Below are positions 25,174 to 35,517 of a DNA stretch of 64,000 bases, one piece after another. The position numbers and the translations under genes were made by a program. The notes below the pieces were generated by a model. It did no database searches. It was not told where the DNA came from and saw nothing but the letters and a program-made list of their open reading frames with translations. Position 1 is the first letter of the stretch. Each line of letters begins with the position of its first letter. The stretch covers positions 1 to 64,000 of the forward strand of contig JANSXT010000023.1 in assembly GCA_024742765.1 (NCBI GenBank), written 5' to 3'. The stretch comes from Phyllobacteriaceae bacterium (GTDB lineage Bacteria > Pseudomonadota > Alphaproteobacteria > Rhizobiales > Rhizobiaceae).

Positions 25174-26313
25174 TTACATCTGGCAGTCGCCCGCATAGGC
25201 GTCGGCGTGGTTTTCCAGCGCCGGGCCGATCAGCTTGTTGGTGAACACATCGCCCTCCTTGATCACCTCGCGGGCGTAAATGGTCTGGATCGGGTGATGG
25301 TTCGGGCCGAACTCGAAATCGCCGCGCGTGCTGTTAAAGTCGGCGGCCCGTAGCGCGTCGCGGAACGCGTCCGCGTCGGACACATCAGCCGTCTCAAGCG
25401 CCGAGATCAGAAGATTGGCGGTGTCGAACCCCTGGCTGGCGTAGAGCGAGGGAAGACGGCCATATTCGGCTTCAAAGCTCTCGACGAAGGCCGCATTGGT
25501 CGGGTTGTCGATGTCCTTGCTCCACTGCGAGGTGTTGACGACACCGAGCGCCGCATCTCCGACCGCCTGCAAAATGCCCTGATCGAACGAGAAGGCCGGG
25601 CCGACGACCGGGATGTCGATGCCCGAATCCTGATATTGTTTCAGGAAGGCGATGCCCATGCCGCCGGGCAGGAAGAAGAATACGCTGTCGGCGTCCGACG
25701 CGCGGATCTGGGCGATTTCGGCGGCGTAATCGGTCTGGCCAAGCGTCGTGTAGATTTCGCCCGCCAGTTCGCCCTCGAAGAAGCGCTTGTAGCCGGTCAG
25801 CGCATCCTGCCCGGCCGGATAGTTCGGCGCCAGGATGAAGGACTTGCTGTAACCCGCGCTGTTCGCATAGGCGCCGGCCGCTTCGTGCAGATTGTCGTTC
25901 TGCCAGGCAACATTGAAATAGTTGGGATGGCAGCCCGCTCCGGCGAGCGCAGACGGGCCGGCATTGGGCGAAAGATAGAATTTGCCCTGGGCGGTCACCG
26001 AGGGCACGACCGCCATCGCCAGGTTGGACCAGATGATGCCGGTCAGCACGTCGACCTGCTCGGCCTGGACCATCTTGTCGGCCAGTTGGACAGCGACATC
26101 GGGCTTGCGCTGGTCGTCCTCGACGATCACTTCGATATCGTCGCGGCCGGACTGCTTGATCGCCAGAAGGAAACCGTCGCGCACGTCGATGCCGAGCCCG
26201 GCACCGCCGCCCGAAAGGGTGGTGATCATCCCGACCTTGGTTTCCGCGATCGCGCTGGCCGGCAGCGCAACGGCCGCCGCCATGGCGGCAATCATCAGGC
26301 TTTTCAGTTTCAT
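25174..26313 (-). CDS. LivK-like substrate-binding protein
   Basis: 379 residues with a signal peptide (MKLKSLMIAAMAAAVALPASAIAE) and a type I periplasmic-binding fold (Peripla_BP_6): KVGMITTLSGGGAGLGIDVRDGF, PNAGPSALAGAGCHPNYF, then ILAPNYPAGQDALTGYKRFF and FFLPGGMGIAFLKQY. It belongs to the group of branched-chain-type binding proteins that often bind aromatic acids. Placed between a CoA ligase/RAM pair and livHMGF, it probably delivers the substrate of the anthranilate pathway. Confidence 0.9.
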   Translation of the reverse strand: MKLKSLMIAAMAAAVALPASAIAETKVGMITTLSGGGAGLGIDVRDGFLLAIKQSGRDDIEVIVEDDQRKPDVAVQLADKMVQAEQVDVLTGIIWSNLAMAVVPSVTAQGKFYLSPNAGPSALAGAGCHPNYFNVAWQNDNLHEAAGAYANSAGYSKSFILAPNYPAGQDALTGYKRFFEGELAGEIYTTLGQTDYAAEIAQIRASDADSVFFFLPGGMGIAFLKQYQDSGIDIPVVGPAFSFDQGILQAVGDAALGVVNTSQWSKDIDNPTNAAFVESFEAEYGRLPSLYASQGFDTANLLISALETADVSDADAFRDALRAADFNSTRGDFEFGPNHHPIQTIYAREVIKEGDVFTNKLIGPALENHADAYAGDCQM

Positions 26314-26347
26314 GCTTCTCTCCCTGTTTGATGGTCGATTGTTGGTG

Positions 26348-26584
26348 TCAAAACGCCCTGAAAGTCAGCGTCGTCAGCGACCGCTCGATCCCATCGATAT
26401 CGTGCAGCCTGTCATTGATGAAGCGGCCGATATCCTCCTCATTGGGGATGTACAGCTTGGCCAGCAGGTCATATTCGCCGCTCGTGGAATAAAGTTCGGA
26501 ATGGATTTCCCGCTTGGCGATCTCATCGGCCACGTCATAGGTGGTCCCGGGGCGGCATCGGAGTTGAACGAAAACACACTGCAT
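26348..26584 (-). CDS. Stand-alone Lrp/AsnC ligand-binding (RAM) domain
   Basis: 78 residues covering only the RAM effector domain (VFVQLRCRPGTTYDVADEIA, YSTSGEYDLLAKLYIPNEED, IDGIERSLTTLTF). There is no HTH. Such short proteins form the same oligomers as Lrp and may bind an amino acid or aromatic ligand, or modulate a full-length Lrp. Located between the CoA ligase (10 bp upstream) and the binding protein, it may sense the imported aromatic acid. Confidence 0.85.
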   Translation of the reverse strand: MQCVFVQLRCRPGTTYDVADEIAKREIHSELYSTSGEYDLLAKLYIPNEEDIGRFINDRLHDIDGIERSLTTLTFRAF

Positions 26585-26594
26585 GACGGCCTCT

Positions 26595-28220
26595 TCAGTG
26601 GCGGGTTGCCGGCTTCAGCCGGAATCGTTGCACCTTGCCGGTCTGGGTCTTGGGCAAGGCATCGACGAAGATGATGCTGCGCGGGTATTTGTAGGGCGCA
26701 ATCGTCGTCTTGACGTGATCCTGCAGCGCCTTGACGAGCGGCTCGCCCGGTGATGCATCCGGACCAAGGACGACATGCGCCTGAACGATCGTCCCGCGTT
26801 CCTCGTCCGGCGCGCCGATGACCGCGCATTCGGCCACATCGGGATGGGCGAGCAGCGCCGCCTCCACTTCCGGTCCGGCAATGTTGTAGCCGGCCGAGAC
26901 GATGATGTCGTCATTGCGCGCGGCGAAATGGAAATAGCCGTCCTCGTCCACCCAGAAGGTGTCGCCGGTGATGTTCCAGCCGTCCTTGATGTATTTGGCC
27001 TGGCTCTCGCCGCGCAGATAGCGGCAGCCGGTCGGCCCGCGCACGGCCAGCCGTCCCATCTCTCCGGTCGCGACGATGCCGCCCTTGTCGTCCACCACTT
27101 TCGCCTCATACCCGGTGACAGGCTTGCCCGTGCATGCGGGCCGGTGGTCATCAAAACGGTTGGAGATGAAAATGTGAAGCAATTCCGTCGCGCCGATGCC
27201 ATCAAGCATCGGTTTTCCGGTTTTTTCCCGCCACTCCTCATAGACCGGCGCGGGCAGCGTCTCGCCCGCCGAGACCGCCGCGCGCAGCGAACTGAGGTCG
27301 GCCCCCTCCTCCATGCTGCGCAGCATGGCCCGATAGGCGGTCGGCGCGGTGAAACACACCGTCGCTTTGTATTTCTCGATGATCTCGATCATGTTGGGCG
27401 GGCTTGCATTTTCAAGCAGCGTGGCGGTCGCGCCGAAGCGCAGCGGAAAGATGGCCAGTCCGCCCAGGCCGAAGGTGAAGGCCAGCGGCGGCGAGCCGAC
27501 GAAGACATCGTCGGGCGTCACACCCAGAACCTCCCTGGCATAGCCGTCAGCGATGATCATCAGGTCGCGGTGGAAATGCATCGTCGCCTTGGGCTCGCCC
27601 GTTGACCCGGATGTGAAGCCGAGAAGCGCGACATCATCCTGCGCGGTCTCGACGGCATCGAACCGGACGGGTTTTTCCAGCGCCAGCTGGTCCAGTTCGG
27701 CGTCATGGTTGGAGGTGCCGTCAAAGCCGACGACGCGCTTGAGGAAGCCGTTCGTGCCGGCGCATGCCTCCATCTCCTCCATCAGCCGCGTGTCGCAAAG
27801 CGCGAACGCGATCTCAGCCTTGTCGGCATATTTGGACAGTTCGGCAGCACGCAGCATCGGCATCGTGTTGATGACGACGGCCCCCGCCTTGGTCGCCGCC
27901 AGCCAGCAGGCCACCATGGCCGGATTGTTGGCCGAGCGGATCAGCACCCGATTGCCCGGTTTCACCCCGATATCGTCGACCAGCGCATGCGCAAGCCGGT
28001 TGGTCCAGTCGGTCAGTTCCTTGTAGGTCCGCCGCCGGCCATTTCCGATCAGCGCCGTGTGGTCGCCAAAGCCCTTGTCGACCATCGCATCGGTCAGTTC
28101 GACCGCCGCGTTCAGCCTTTCGGGATAGTCGAAACCGTCCAGCAGCAGATCCGGCCACTGGTCGAGCGGCGGCAGATTGTCCCGCGCAAAGCTGTCGGTA
28201 TGGGCGGACGGCACTGGCAT
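26595..28220 (-). CDS. Benzoate/2-aminobenzoate-CoA ligase-like AMP-forming enzyme
   Basis: 541-residue adenylate-forming ligase. Core motifs are visible: A3 LLGFTSGSTGEPKATMHFH, A5 region DGIGATELLHIF, A7 TGDTFWVDEDGYFHF, A8 RNDDIIVSAGYNIAGPEVE, and the catalytic Lys in PKTQTGKVQRFRL. The A5 segment is that of the benzoate-CoA ligase group. Together with a 2-aminobenzoyl-CoA monooxygenase/reductase in the same operon, 2-aminobenzoate (anthranilate) is the best substrate guess, matching AbmG-type enzymes. It ends 10 bp before the RAM-domain gene. Confidence 0.87.
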   Translation of the reverse strand: MPVPSAHTDSFARDNLPPLDQWPDLLLDGFDYPERLNAAVELTDAMVDKGFGDHTALIGNGRRRTYKELTDWTNRLAHALVDDIGVKPGNRVLIRSANNPAMVACWLAATKAGAVVINTMPMLRAAELSKYADKAEIAFALCDTRLMEEMEACAGTNGFLKRVVGFDGTSNHDAELDQLALEKPVRFDAVETAQDDVALLGFTSGSTGEPKATMHFHRDLMIIADGYAREVLGVTPDDVFVGSPPLAFTFGLGGLAIFPLRFGATATLLENASPPNMIEIIEKYKATVCFTAPTAYRAMLRSMEEGADLSSLRAAVSAGETLPAPVYEEWREKTGKPMLDGIGATELLHIFISNRFDDHRPACTGKPVTGYEAKVVDDKGGIVATGEMGRLAVRGPTGCRYLRGESQAKYIKDGWNITGDTFWVDEDGYFHFAARNDDIIVSAGYNIAGPEVEAALLAHPDVAECAVIGAPDEERGTIVQAHVVLGPDASPGEPLVKALQDHVKTTIAPYKYPRSIIFVDALPKTQTGKVQRFRLKPATRH

Positions 28221-28223
28221 GGC

Positions 28224-28673
28224 TCACTCATTGGCTTCCGGTGGCAGGAAATCGACATCGTGCTCGGCGGACACTTTCACGACGGCCTCGACATCGGTCA
28301 TGTTGTGCAGTTCCTCGAACAATTCCTTCAGCTTGCCCGCCGGCGAGACCCAGAACAATGCCCGGCACGGCTTGTCGGACTTGTTGAAATAACCATGCGG
28401 GATGCCGCGCGGCATGCGCACCAGATCGCCTTCGCGCGCCTTGGTCCATTTGCCGTCAAGCTTGAGGGCGAGTTCGCCTTCCTGCACGAGAATGAATTCG
28501 TCCTGGGTCGGGTGGATGTGCACCGGAACCGCATCGCCAGGTGCCGAGTTGGTCTCGAATGCGAACGTGCTCTCGCAGACGGCCTTGGGATAGTAAGTCT
28601 GGCCGAGAATGTTCCAGGTCGTTTCCTTGTAGCCGACGCCGTTTTCGGTGATGCCTTTTTCGAGATCTGTCAT
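28224..28673 (-). CDS. Cupin-domain protein in the anthranilate operon
   Basis: 149 residues with both cupin motifs intact: HIHPTQDEF (two His and a Glu) and GDLVRMPRGIPHGYFN (the last His), so a metal site is expected. It is clearly paralogous to the cupin at 41936-42376 (shared HIHPTQDE, RMP-GI-HG-FN and VDFLPP endings). It lies 3 bp upstream of the CoA ligase. A role as a small dioxygenase, isomerase or ligand sensor is possible; none is established by sequence. Confidence 0.85.
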   Translation of the reverse strand: MTDLEKGITENGVGYKETTWNILGQTYYPKAVCESTFAFETNSAPGDAVPVHIHPTQDEFILVQEGELALKLDGKWTKAREGDLVRMPRGIPHGYFNKSDKPCRALFWVSPAGKLKELFEELHNMTDVEAVVKVSAEHDVDFLPPEANE

Positions 28674-28691
28674 TGCGGTTCTCCTCCTCTT

Positions 28692-29834
28692 TCAGCCGCC
28701 AAGTGTCTGGCGCGCTATGATCACTTTCTGCACATCGGACGCCCCTTCATAGATGCGCAATGCCCGGATTTCGCGGTAGAGCGTTTCAACGGCATGGCCG
28801 GACCGGACGCCGTCCGCGCCGTGCAACTGCACGGCCTTGTCGATCACCTCTTGCGCGCGGTCGGTGGCGAAGAGCTTGGCCATCGCCGCCTCGCGGGTGA
28901 TGCGCGGCGCGCCCATGTCCTTGGTCCACGCGGCGCGATAGACGAGAAGCGCTGCGGCATCGATGTCGAGCGCCATGTCGGCGATATGGCCCTGGACGAT
29001 CTGAAGATCGGACAACGGCGCGCCCTGCACATGACGCTTTGCAACCCGCTTGGCCGACTCGTCGAGCGCCCTGCGCGCAAAGCCGAGCGCCGCTGCGCCC
29101 ACGGTCGAACGGAAAATGTCGAGCACCGACATGGCGATCTTGAAACCCTCGCCGGGCCTGCCGATCATGGCCGAGGCCGGGATGCGGCAATCGGTGAACC
29201 GCAGGGTGGCCAGCGGATGGGGCGCGATCGTGTCGAGCCGTTCGGCGATCTCAAGACCTTCGACTTCGGCGGGAACGATGAAGGCCGACAGGCCCTTGGC
29301 GCCGGGCGCTTCGCCGGTTCGCGCGAACAGCGTGTAGACATCTGCAATGCCGCCATTGGAAATCCAAGTCTTTTCGCCATTGAGCACGAAATCATCGCCA
29401 TCACGGGCGGCCGTCATCGTGCTGTTGGCGACATCGGAACCCGATTGCGGCTCGGTGAGCGCAAAGGCCGAGATTGCCTTGCCGGACCGTGTGGCCGGCA
29501 GCCATTGCGCCTTCTGGTCCGGCGTTCCGAAAAGCGAGATCGCGCCGGTGCCGAGCCCCTGCATGGCAAAGGCGAAGTCGGCCAGCCCGTCATGGCGTGC
29601 CAGCGTCTCGCGGATTAGGCACAGCGTCCGCACATCGAGTTTGCCGTCCTCGGCGCCCGTGTGCTGCAGAAACCCGGCCGCACCGAGCCCGGAAACGAGC
29701 GCGCGGCAGGCCGCATCGACATCGCCATGGTCGACACCGGCCAGATGCTGGTCCGCCCAGCCTTCGACCGCATCGGCGAGCGCGCGATGCCGATCATCGA
29801 AAAAGGGCCAGTCGAGGAAGCTCCGGTCCGCCAT
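28692..29834 (-). CDS. Acyl-CoA dehydrogenase
   Basis: 380 residues of the flavin acyl-CoA dehydrogenase family: [18 protein letters not shown] (FAD region), [36 protein letters not shown], and the end [21 protein letters not shown], where the Glu is the usual catalytic base. The ATG at 29834 has GAGGG upstream and overlaps the hydratase stop by one base. In this operon it should oxidise an alicyclic or ring-opened CoA ester formed after ring reduction. Confidence 0.88.
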   Translation of the reverse strand: MADRSFLDWPFFDDRHRALADAVEGWADQHLAGVDHGDVDAACRALVSGLGAAGFLQHTGAEDGKLDVRTLCLIRETLARHDGLADFAFAMQGLGTGAISLFGTPDQKAQWLPATRSGKAISAFALTEPQSGSDVANSTMTAARDGDDFVLNGEKTWISNGGIADVYTLFARTGEAPGAKGLSAFIVPAEVEGLEIAERLDTIAPHPLATLRFTDCRIPASAMIGRPGEGFKIAMSVLDIFRSTVGAAALGFARRALDESAKRVAKRHVQGAPLSDLQIVQGHIADMALDIDAAALLVYRAAWTKDMGAPRITREAAMAKLFATDRAQEVIDKAVQLHGADGVRSGHAVETLYREIRALRIYEGASDVQKVIIARQTLGG

Positions 29835-30634
29835 CAATCGCCCTCAAAGACCGACTTTTTCTTCGCCGCAAACGCCTCATAGGCGCGACGAAAATCATTG
29901 CCCTGCATGCAGATGGCCTGCGCCTGCGCTTCGGCTTCGATCGCCTGTTCGAGCGACATCGACCATTCCTGGGCCAGCATCGTCTTGGTCATCGCATTGG
30001 CAAATGTCGGCCCCGCGCAGATGCGTTCGGCCATTTCCATCGCCGCCGCTTCCAGTTCGGCAGGCTCCGCCAGACGATTGAAGAACCCCCAGGCATGACC
30101 CTCCTCGGCGCTCATCGAGCGGCCCAGATACAGCAATTCATTGGCCCGCCCCTGCCCGATAATGCGCGGCAGCATGGCGCAGGCGCCCATGTCGCAGCCG
30201 GCAAGGCCGACCCGGTTGAACAGGAAGGCGACCTTGGCATCGGGCGTCGCGATGCGCAGATCCGACGCCATGGCGATGATCGCGCCGGCACCTGCGCACA
30301 CCCCGTCGACGGCGGCAATGATCGGCTTGCCGCAGCCGATCATGGCCTTGACCAGATCGCCGGTCATCCGGGTGAAGGCCAGAAGCTCCTTCATGCTCAT
30401 CTGCGTCAGCGGGCCGATAATGTCATGCACATCGCCGCCGGAACTGAAATTGCCGCCATTGGGCAGGAACACAACGGCATGGACTGAGTCGTCATAATGC
30501 AGGTCACGGAACCAGTCGCGCAGTTCGGCATAGCTGTCGAAGGTCAGCGGATTTTTGCGCTCAGGGCGGTTCAACGCAATGCGCGCCACCGGGCCGTCGA
30601 TCGTGCATTTGAAATGCTGTGTGTCGCTGCGCAT
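29834..30634 (-). CDS. Enoyl-CoA hydratase/isomerase family protein
   Basis: 266 residues with crotonase-fold landmarks: [20 protein letters not shown], oxyanion loops in [17 protein letters not shown] and [24 protein letters not shown], and the [15 protein letters not shown] region. The ATG at 30634 (MRSDTQHF) follows AGGACG; 22 upstream codons are not family-like. It lies 4 bp after the MarR gene. Likely hydrates or hydrolyses a cyclic enoyl-CoA in the anthraniloyl-CoA route. Confidence 0.85.
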   Translation of the reverse strand: MRSDTQHFKCTIDGPVARIALNRPERKNPLTFDSYAELRDWFRDLHYDDSVHAVVFLPNGGNFSSGGDVHDIIGPLTQMSMKELLAFTRMTGDLVKAMIGCGKPIIAAVDGVCAGAGAIIAMASDLRIATPDAKVAFLFNRVGLAGCDMGACAMLPRIIGQGRANELLYLGRSMSAEEGHAWGFFNRLAEPAELEAAAMEMAERICAGPTFANAMTKTMLAQEWSMSLEQAIEAEAQAQAICMQGNDFRRAYEAFAAKKKSVFEGD

Positions 30635-30638
30635 CGTC

Positions 30639-31112
30639 CTAGTTCCCGCCTTCGCCAAGATGGTCGAACACTCCGTCGAGCAATGCGCCCAACGCTTCAA
30701 GTTCGTTCGGGCCTAGGCCGCCAAGCATCTCATCGAGCCATGCTTCATGGGCTTGCGCGAGTTCCGCAAAGGCCGTTTGGCCCGCCGGCGTCAGCCGCAC
30801 CAATTGGGCCCGGCGGTCGCCCGGAACCGCAACCCGGAGCGCCAGACCGTCCTGCGTGAGACGGTCGACAATGCCGGTGACATTGCCGTTCGACACTTTC
30901 AGAAGGCCGGAGATCTCGCTCATCTTCAAACCGTCGGGAAACCGCGCCAAGGCCGACATGACATCGAAACGCGGCAGGGTGGAGCCATACTGGTCGCGCA
31001 GCCGCCGCCGGATCTCGGCCTCTATAGAGCTCTGCGCCTTCAGGAACCGGAGCCACAGGCGCAGCCTCTGCTTGGACAGCGGTTCGGCGGAGGGGCGGGT
31101 GTCGGGGATCAT
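30639..31112 (-). CDS. MarR-family regulator
   Basis: 157 residues with a winged-helix: [68 protein letters not shown]. MarR members of this group (BadR/HcaR-like) answer to aromatic CoA esters. It is inside the operon (start overlapping the SDR stop by 4 bp), pointing to autoregulation. Probable site: the palindrome at 34203-34230. Confidence 0.9.
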   Translation of the reverse strand: MIPDTRPSAEPLSKQRLRLWLRFLKAQSSIEAEIRRRLRDQYGSTLPRFDVMSALARFPDGLKMSEISGLLKVSNGNVTGIVDRLTQDGLALRVAVPGDRRAQLVRLTPAGQTAFAELAQAHEAWLDEMLGGLGPNELEALGALLDGVFDHLGEGGN

Positions 31113-31864
31113 ATCTCGCCTCCCGACAGGCTCAGCGCATGTCCGTTGACCGACTGCGCGGCGTCGCTCGCCAGCCACAGCGCGGTCTGCGCCACTTCGC
31201 CTGGCTGGATGAAGCGATCCTGCGGATTGCCGGAACGCAGCGATTTGGCGGCCTCTTCAGCGCTCATGCCGGTCTTTGCCGTGATCGTCTCGATGGACCG
31301 GTCCAGAAGCGGCGTCTCGATGAAGCCGGGGCAGATGGCGTTGACGGTGATGCCCGTGCGCGCCAATTCAATCGCCAGCGCGCGCGTCAGCCCGACGACG
31401 CCATGCTTGGCCGCGCAATAGCCCGACACATAGCCATAGCCCTTGAGGCCGGCGGTGGAGGCGGTCGCGATCATGCGTCCCCAACCCTGCGCCTGCATGT
31501 CGGCCAGAGCGGCCTTGTAGGCGTTGAAGACGCCAGTGACGTTGACCGCCAGCATGACATCGAGATCGATCGCCTGCATGGAAGAAAACGGTTTCGACGC
31601 CGCATCGCCCGCATTGGCGACCACGATCGACACCGGCCCGAACGCATCGCGCGCAGCATCGAAGGCCCTTGTCACCGCATCGGCATCGGTGACATCGCAG
31701 ACCTGATAGCCGATCCGCTCATGCTCGGCCTGGGCGCGCAGCGGCTCTTCGCGCCGGCCCATCACCGTGACCATGGCGCCGGCCTCTGCGAAAGCGCGCG
31801 CGGTGGCGGCCCCGACGCCGGAGCCGCCGCCCGTGATCACCGCATGCCGACCGTCCAGCGTCAT
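31109..31864 (-). CDS. Short-chain dehydrogenase (3-hydroxyacyl-CoA dehydrogenase-like)
   Basis: 251 residues: cofactor motif [17 protein letters not shown] (TGxxxGxG), NAGDAAS, catalytic Ser in [17 protein letters not shown] with YxxxK as YCAAKHGVV, then [13 protein letters not shown]. The sequence resembles SDR beta-hydroxyacyl-CoA dehydrogenases found in aromatic CoA clusters. The start overlaps the monooxygenase/reductase stop (ATGA), so it is the second gene of the operon. Confidence 0.9.
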   Translation of the reverse strand: MTLDGRHAVITGGGSGVGAATARAFAEAGAMVTVMGRREEPLRAQAEHERIGYQVCDVTDADAVTRAFDAARDAFGPVSIVVANAGDAASKPFSSMQAIDLDVMLAVNVTGVFNAYKAALADMQAQGWGRMIATASTAGLKGYGYVSGYCAAKHGVVGLTRALAIELARTGITVNAICPGFIETPLLDRSIETITAKTGMSAEEAAKSLRSGNPQDRFIQPGEVAQTALWLASDAAQSVNGHALSLSGGEI

Positions 31865-34155
31865 ACGCGCACCGCCATGTCCGCCTCGCGGTCGGCCAGC
31901 CGCCACAACTGGTCGCGGCCGGCCAGATAGGGATCGAGCCATTTTTCGTGGCGGTCGCCGATCCCGGCGCCGGCATGAAACGTCCAATAGGGGTCGGCCA
32001 GGTGCGGCCGCGCCAGACAGACCAGATCGGCCCGGCCCGCCATCAAAATCGAATTGACGTGGTCAGCCTCGTAGATGTTGCCGACGGCCATCGTCGCAAC
32101 GCCCGTCTCGTTGCGGATGCGGTCGGAAAAAGGCGTCTGGAACATGCGGCCATAGACCGGCCTGGCCTCGGTCGAGGTCTGGCCGGCCGACACGTCGATA
32201 ATGTCGGCGCCGGCCTGTTCGAACATCTGCGCGATCGCCACCGCATCGTCCGGCGTCACGCCCTCATCGCCAACCCAGTCATTTGCGGAGATGCGCACCG
32301 ACATCGGCTTGTCGGTGGGCCAGACCGCACGCATCGCCTTGAAGACTTCGAGCGGCCAGCGCATGCGGTTTTCTAGGCTGCCGCCATAATCGTCCGTGCG
32401 CCGGTTCGACAGGGGCGAGATGAAGGACGAGACCAGATAGCCATGCGCGGCATGCAGTTCGATCATGTCGAAGCCGGCGCGGTCGGCCATTTCCGCCGCG
32501 GCGACAAACTGGTCGCGCACCGCGTCCATGTCGGCCCGGCTCATCTCACGCGGGGCGCGATTGCGGTCCGACCACGGGATCGGCGACGCCGAGACGGTCT
32601 CCCAATTGCCCTCGGCCAACGGCGCGTCCATCTCCTCCCAGCCCAGCTGGGTCGAGCCCTTGCGGCCCGAATGACCGATCTGGCAGCAGATCTTGGCATC
32701 CGTCTCCGCATGCACAAAGTCGGTCAGCCGGCGCCATGCGGTTTCGTGGTCGGGCGCATAAAGGCCCGGGCAGCCGGGCGTGATCCGCCCTTCGGGCGAA
32801 ACGCAGGTCATCTCGGTATAGACCAACCCCGCGCCGCCCTTGGCGCGCTCGGCATAATGGACGAAATGCCAGTCGGTGGGGCAGCCCTCGACGGCCTTGT
32901 ACTGGGCCATCGGTGAGACGACGACCCGGTTCTTGAGATCCATCCCGCGCAGCCGGAACGGCGCGAACATCGGCGCGCGCACCGGCGCGTTGGCACCAAC
33001 CCCTGCCTGCTCTTGGAACCAATGCTCGGCCGAACGCAGCCAGTCAGGGTCGCGCAGGCGCAGATTTTCATGGCTGATCCGCTGCGACCGGGTGAGCATC
33101 GAATAATAGAACTGCACCGGGTCGAGATGCAGATAGCGGTCGACATGCTCGAACCATTCCAGCGAGTTGCGGGCCGCCGATTGCAGCCGCAGGACCTCGA
33201 GCCGCCGCTCATCCTCATATTTGGCGAACGCGGCAGCCATGTCGGCTTCCGTGTGCAGATATTCGGCCAGCGCGATGGCCGATTCGAAAGCCAGCTTGGT
33301 GCCCGATCCGATCGAGAAATGCGCCGTCGCCGCCGCATCTCCGAGCAGGACAACGTTCTCGTGGCTCCACTTTTCGCACAGGACCCGCGGGAAGCGCAGC
33401 CAGGCCGAACCGCGAATGTGGCTGGCATTGGTCATCAGCGCGTGCCCGCCCAGATGATCCTTGAAGATCGCCTCGCAGACCGCGATGCTCTCCTCCTGGC
33501 TCATCTCGCCAAAGCCGAACGCGTCGAACGTGTCCTGCGCGCATTCGACGATGAATGTCGCGGTCTCGTCATCGAACTGGTAGGCGTGGGCCCAGACCCA
33601 GCCATGCTCGGTCTGCTCGAAGATGAAGGTGAAGGCATCGGCGAAGGTCTGGCGTGTGCCGAGCCAGACGAACTGGCACAGGCGCCGGTCGATGTCCGGT
33701 TTGAACGTGTCGGCGTAAAGGGCCCGGGTCTTCGAGTTCAGCCCGTCTGAGGCAACCACCAGATCGAAGTCGCGCCGATAGTCTTCCGCGCTTTCGATCT
33801 CGGTCTCAAAACGCATCTCGATGCCCAGTTCGCAGGCGCGATGCTGCAGCAGTTCCAACAGCTTCATGCGGCCGATGCCGCAAAATCCATGGCCCGTGGA
33901 GACCAGCCTTTGTCCTTCGAAATGAAGGGCAATGTCATCCCAATAGGCGAAGTTCGCGCCGATCGCCTTGGCGCTGACCGGGTCGTTTTCGGCCAGATTG
34001 CCGAGCGTTTCGTCGGACAGCACAACGCCCCATCCGAACGTGTCGTCCGGCCGGTTGCGCTCGATCACGACGATGTCGTGCGACGGATCGCGAAGCTTCA
34101 TCGAGATCGCAAAATATAGGCCCGCCGGCCCTCCTCCCAGGCACGCAATGCGCAT
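31861..34155 (-). CDS. 2-aminobenzoyl-CoA monooxygenase/reductase (FAD monooxygenase fused to OYE)
   Basis: 764-residue bifunctional flavoprotein. Residues 1 to ~390 form an FAD aromatic hydroxylase ([13 protein letters not shown], then [20 protein letters not shown], like salicylyl-CoA 5-hydroxylase). Residues ~400-764 form an Old-Yellow-Enzyme domain ([50 protein letters not shown]). This exact fusion is the enzyme that hydroxylates and then reduces 2-aminobenzoyl-CoA to an alicyclic ketone in the aerobic hybrid anthranilate pathway. The ATG at 34155 follows GGGAGAGG. It heads the long leftward operon. Confidence 0.93.
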   Translation of the reverse strand: MRIACLGGGPAGLYFAISMKLRDPSHDIVVIERNRPDDTFGWGVVLSDETLGNLAENDPVSAKAIGANFAYWDDIALHFEGQRLVSTGHGFCGIGRMKLLELLQHRACELGIEMRFETEIESAEDYRRDFDLVVASDGLNSKTRALYADTFKPDIDRRLCQFVWLGTRQTFADAFTFIFEQTEHGWVWAHAYQFDDETATFIVECAQDTFDAFGFGEMSQEESIAVCEAIFKDHLGGHALMTNASHIRGSAWLRFPRVLCEKWSHENVVLLGDAAATAHFSIGSGTKLAFESAIALAEYLHTEADMAAAFAKYEDERRLEVLRLQSAARNSLEWFEHVDRYLHLDPVQFYYSMLTRSQRISHENLRLRDPDWLRSAEHWFQEQAGVGANAPVRAPMFAPFRLRGMDLKNRVVVSPMAQYKAVEGCPTDWHFVHYAERAKGGAGLVYTEMTCVSPEGRITPGCPGLYAPDHETAWRRLTDFVHAETDAKICCQIGHSGRKGSTQLGWEEMDAPLAEGNWETVSASPIPWSDRNRAPREMSRADMDAVRDQFVAAAEMADRAGFDMIELHAAHGYLVSSFISPLSNRRTDDYGGSLENRMRWPLEVFKAMRAVWPTDKPMSVRISANDWVGDEGVTPDDAVAIAQMFEQAGADIIDVSAGQTSTEARPVYGRMFQTPFSDRIRNETGVATMAVGNIYEADHVNSILMAGRADLVCLARPHLADPYWTFHAGAGIGDRHEKWLDPYLAGRDQLWRLADREADMAVRV

Positions 34156-34202
34156 CTGCCTCTCCCTGCTGCGAACCGAAGCGTTGCACGAGGTCACATC
34201 TA

Positions 34203-34230
34203 TTTCAAGCATAAAATTTCTTACTTGAAA
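34203..34230. promoter_or_regulatory. 28-bp palindrome in the divergent promoter, candidate MarR operator
   Basis: TTTCAAG (34203-34209) and CTTGAAA (34224-34230) are perfect 7-bp arms around an AT-rich centre; 22 of 28 positions are symmetric. It lies between the monooxygenase/reductase start and gcdH, so one bound dimer could govern both the leftward catabolic operon and the rightward beta-oxidation genes. The MarR protein of the operon is the likely ligand (inference). Confidence 0.6.
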
Positions 34231-34281
34231 CATCCAGTGGGTATCGATAGCGTCAGGGCGATCCAGCAGGGGAGATCGCCG

Positions 34282-35514
34282 ATGGCCGACACAGCGCCGA
34301 ATGTGGGACAGACGCCCGAAACCGCCCGCGCCCGGCCGGCACGGCTGAACTGGGAGGATCCGTTTCTCATCGAGGACCAGTTGACCGACGAGGAACGGAT
34401 GATCCGCGACAGCGCGGCCGCCTATTGCCGGGAAAGGCTGGCATCGCGCGTGGTCGAGGCCAACCGGCACGAAGTGTTCCACCGCGAAATCATGACCGAG
34501 ATGGGCGAACTGGGCCTGCTCGGTTCGACGATCCCAGAAGAGTATGGCGGCGTCGGCGCCAACTATGTCGGCTACGGTCTGGTCGCCCGCGAGGTCGAGC
34601 GCATCGATTCGGGCTATCGCTCGGCCCTTTCGGTCCAGTCCAGCCTCGTCATGCATCCGATCTTCGCCTATGGCACCGATGCGCAGCGGTCCAAATATCT
34701 GCCAAGGCTGGCAAGCGGAGAATGGGTGGGCTGCTTCGGCCTGACCGAGCCCGATCATGGCTCCGACCCCGGCGGCATGACCACCCGCGCCAAGCCGGTC
34801 GATGGCGGTTATCGGCTGTCGGGCGCCAAGAACTGGATCACCAACAGCCCGATCGCCGATGTGTTCGTGGTCTGGGCCAAGTCCGACGCGCACGACGGCA
34901 AGATCAAGGGGTTCGTTCTGGAACGCGGAATGGACGGTCTGGAAGCGCCGAAGATCGACGGCAAGTTCAGCCTGCGCGCCTCGACCACGGGCATGATCCA
35001 GATGGACGAGTTCTTCGTGCCCGAGGACAATCTGCTGCCGCACGCCGAGGGCCTGGCCGGCCCGTTCGGCTGCCTCAACCGCGCCCGCTACGGCATCGCC
35101 TGGGGCGCGATGGGCGCCGCCGAGGCCTGCTGGTTCGCCGCGCGCGCCTACACGATGGACCGCAAGCAGTTCGGCAAGCCGCTTGCCGCCACCCAGCTCA
35201 TCCAGAAGAAGCTGGCCGACATGCAGACCGATATCAGCCTTGGGCTTCTTGGCGCGCTCAGGCTTGGCCGGATGATCGACGATCACACGGCTTCCGCCGA
35301 ACTGATCAGCCTGATGAAACGGAACAATTGCGGCAGGGCGCTGGCGATCGCGCGCGAGGCCCGCGACATGCATGGCGGCAACGGCATTTCAGACGAATAT
35401 GGCGTCATCCGGCACGTGATGAACCTTGAAGCGGTCAACACCTATGAGGGCACGCACGACGTGCATGCGCTGATCCTCGGTCGTGGCCAGACCGGCCTGC
35501 AGGCGTTTCAGTGA
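34282..35514 (+). CDS. gcdH: Glutaryl-CoA dehydrogenase
   Basis: 410 residues, the size of GcdH. Family features are [22 protein letters not shown] at the N-terminus, [53 protein letters not shown], and the catalytic Glu in [16 protein letters not shown]. It oxidatively decarboxylates glutaryl-CoA to crotonyl-CoA. It is divergent from the anthraniloyl-CoA operon and 3 bp upstream of a FadJ-like fusion, consistent with glutaryl-CoA as the end product of ring cleavage. Confidence 0.92.
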   Translation: MADTAPNVGQTPETARARPARLNWEDPFLIEDQLTDEERMIRDSAAAYCRERLASRVVEANRHEVFHREIMTEMGELGLLGSTIPEEYGGVGANYVGYGLVAREVERIDSGYRSALSVQSSLVMHPIFAYGTDAQRSKYLPRLASGEWVGCFGLTEPDHGSDPGGMTTRAKPVDGGYRLSGAKNWITNSPIADVFVVWAKSDAHDGKIKGFVLERGMDGLEAPKIDGKFSLRASTTGMIQMDEFFVPEDNLLPHAEGLAGPFGCLNRARYGIAWGAMGAAEACWFAARAYTMDRKQFGKPLAATQLIQKKLADMQTDISLGLLGALRLGRMIDDHTASAELISLMKRNNCGRALAIAREARDMHGGNGISDEYGVIRHVMNLEAVNTYEGTHDVHALILGRGQTGLQAFQ

Positions 35515-35517
35515 ACC

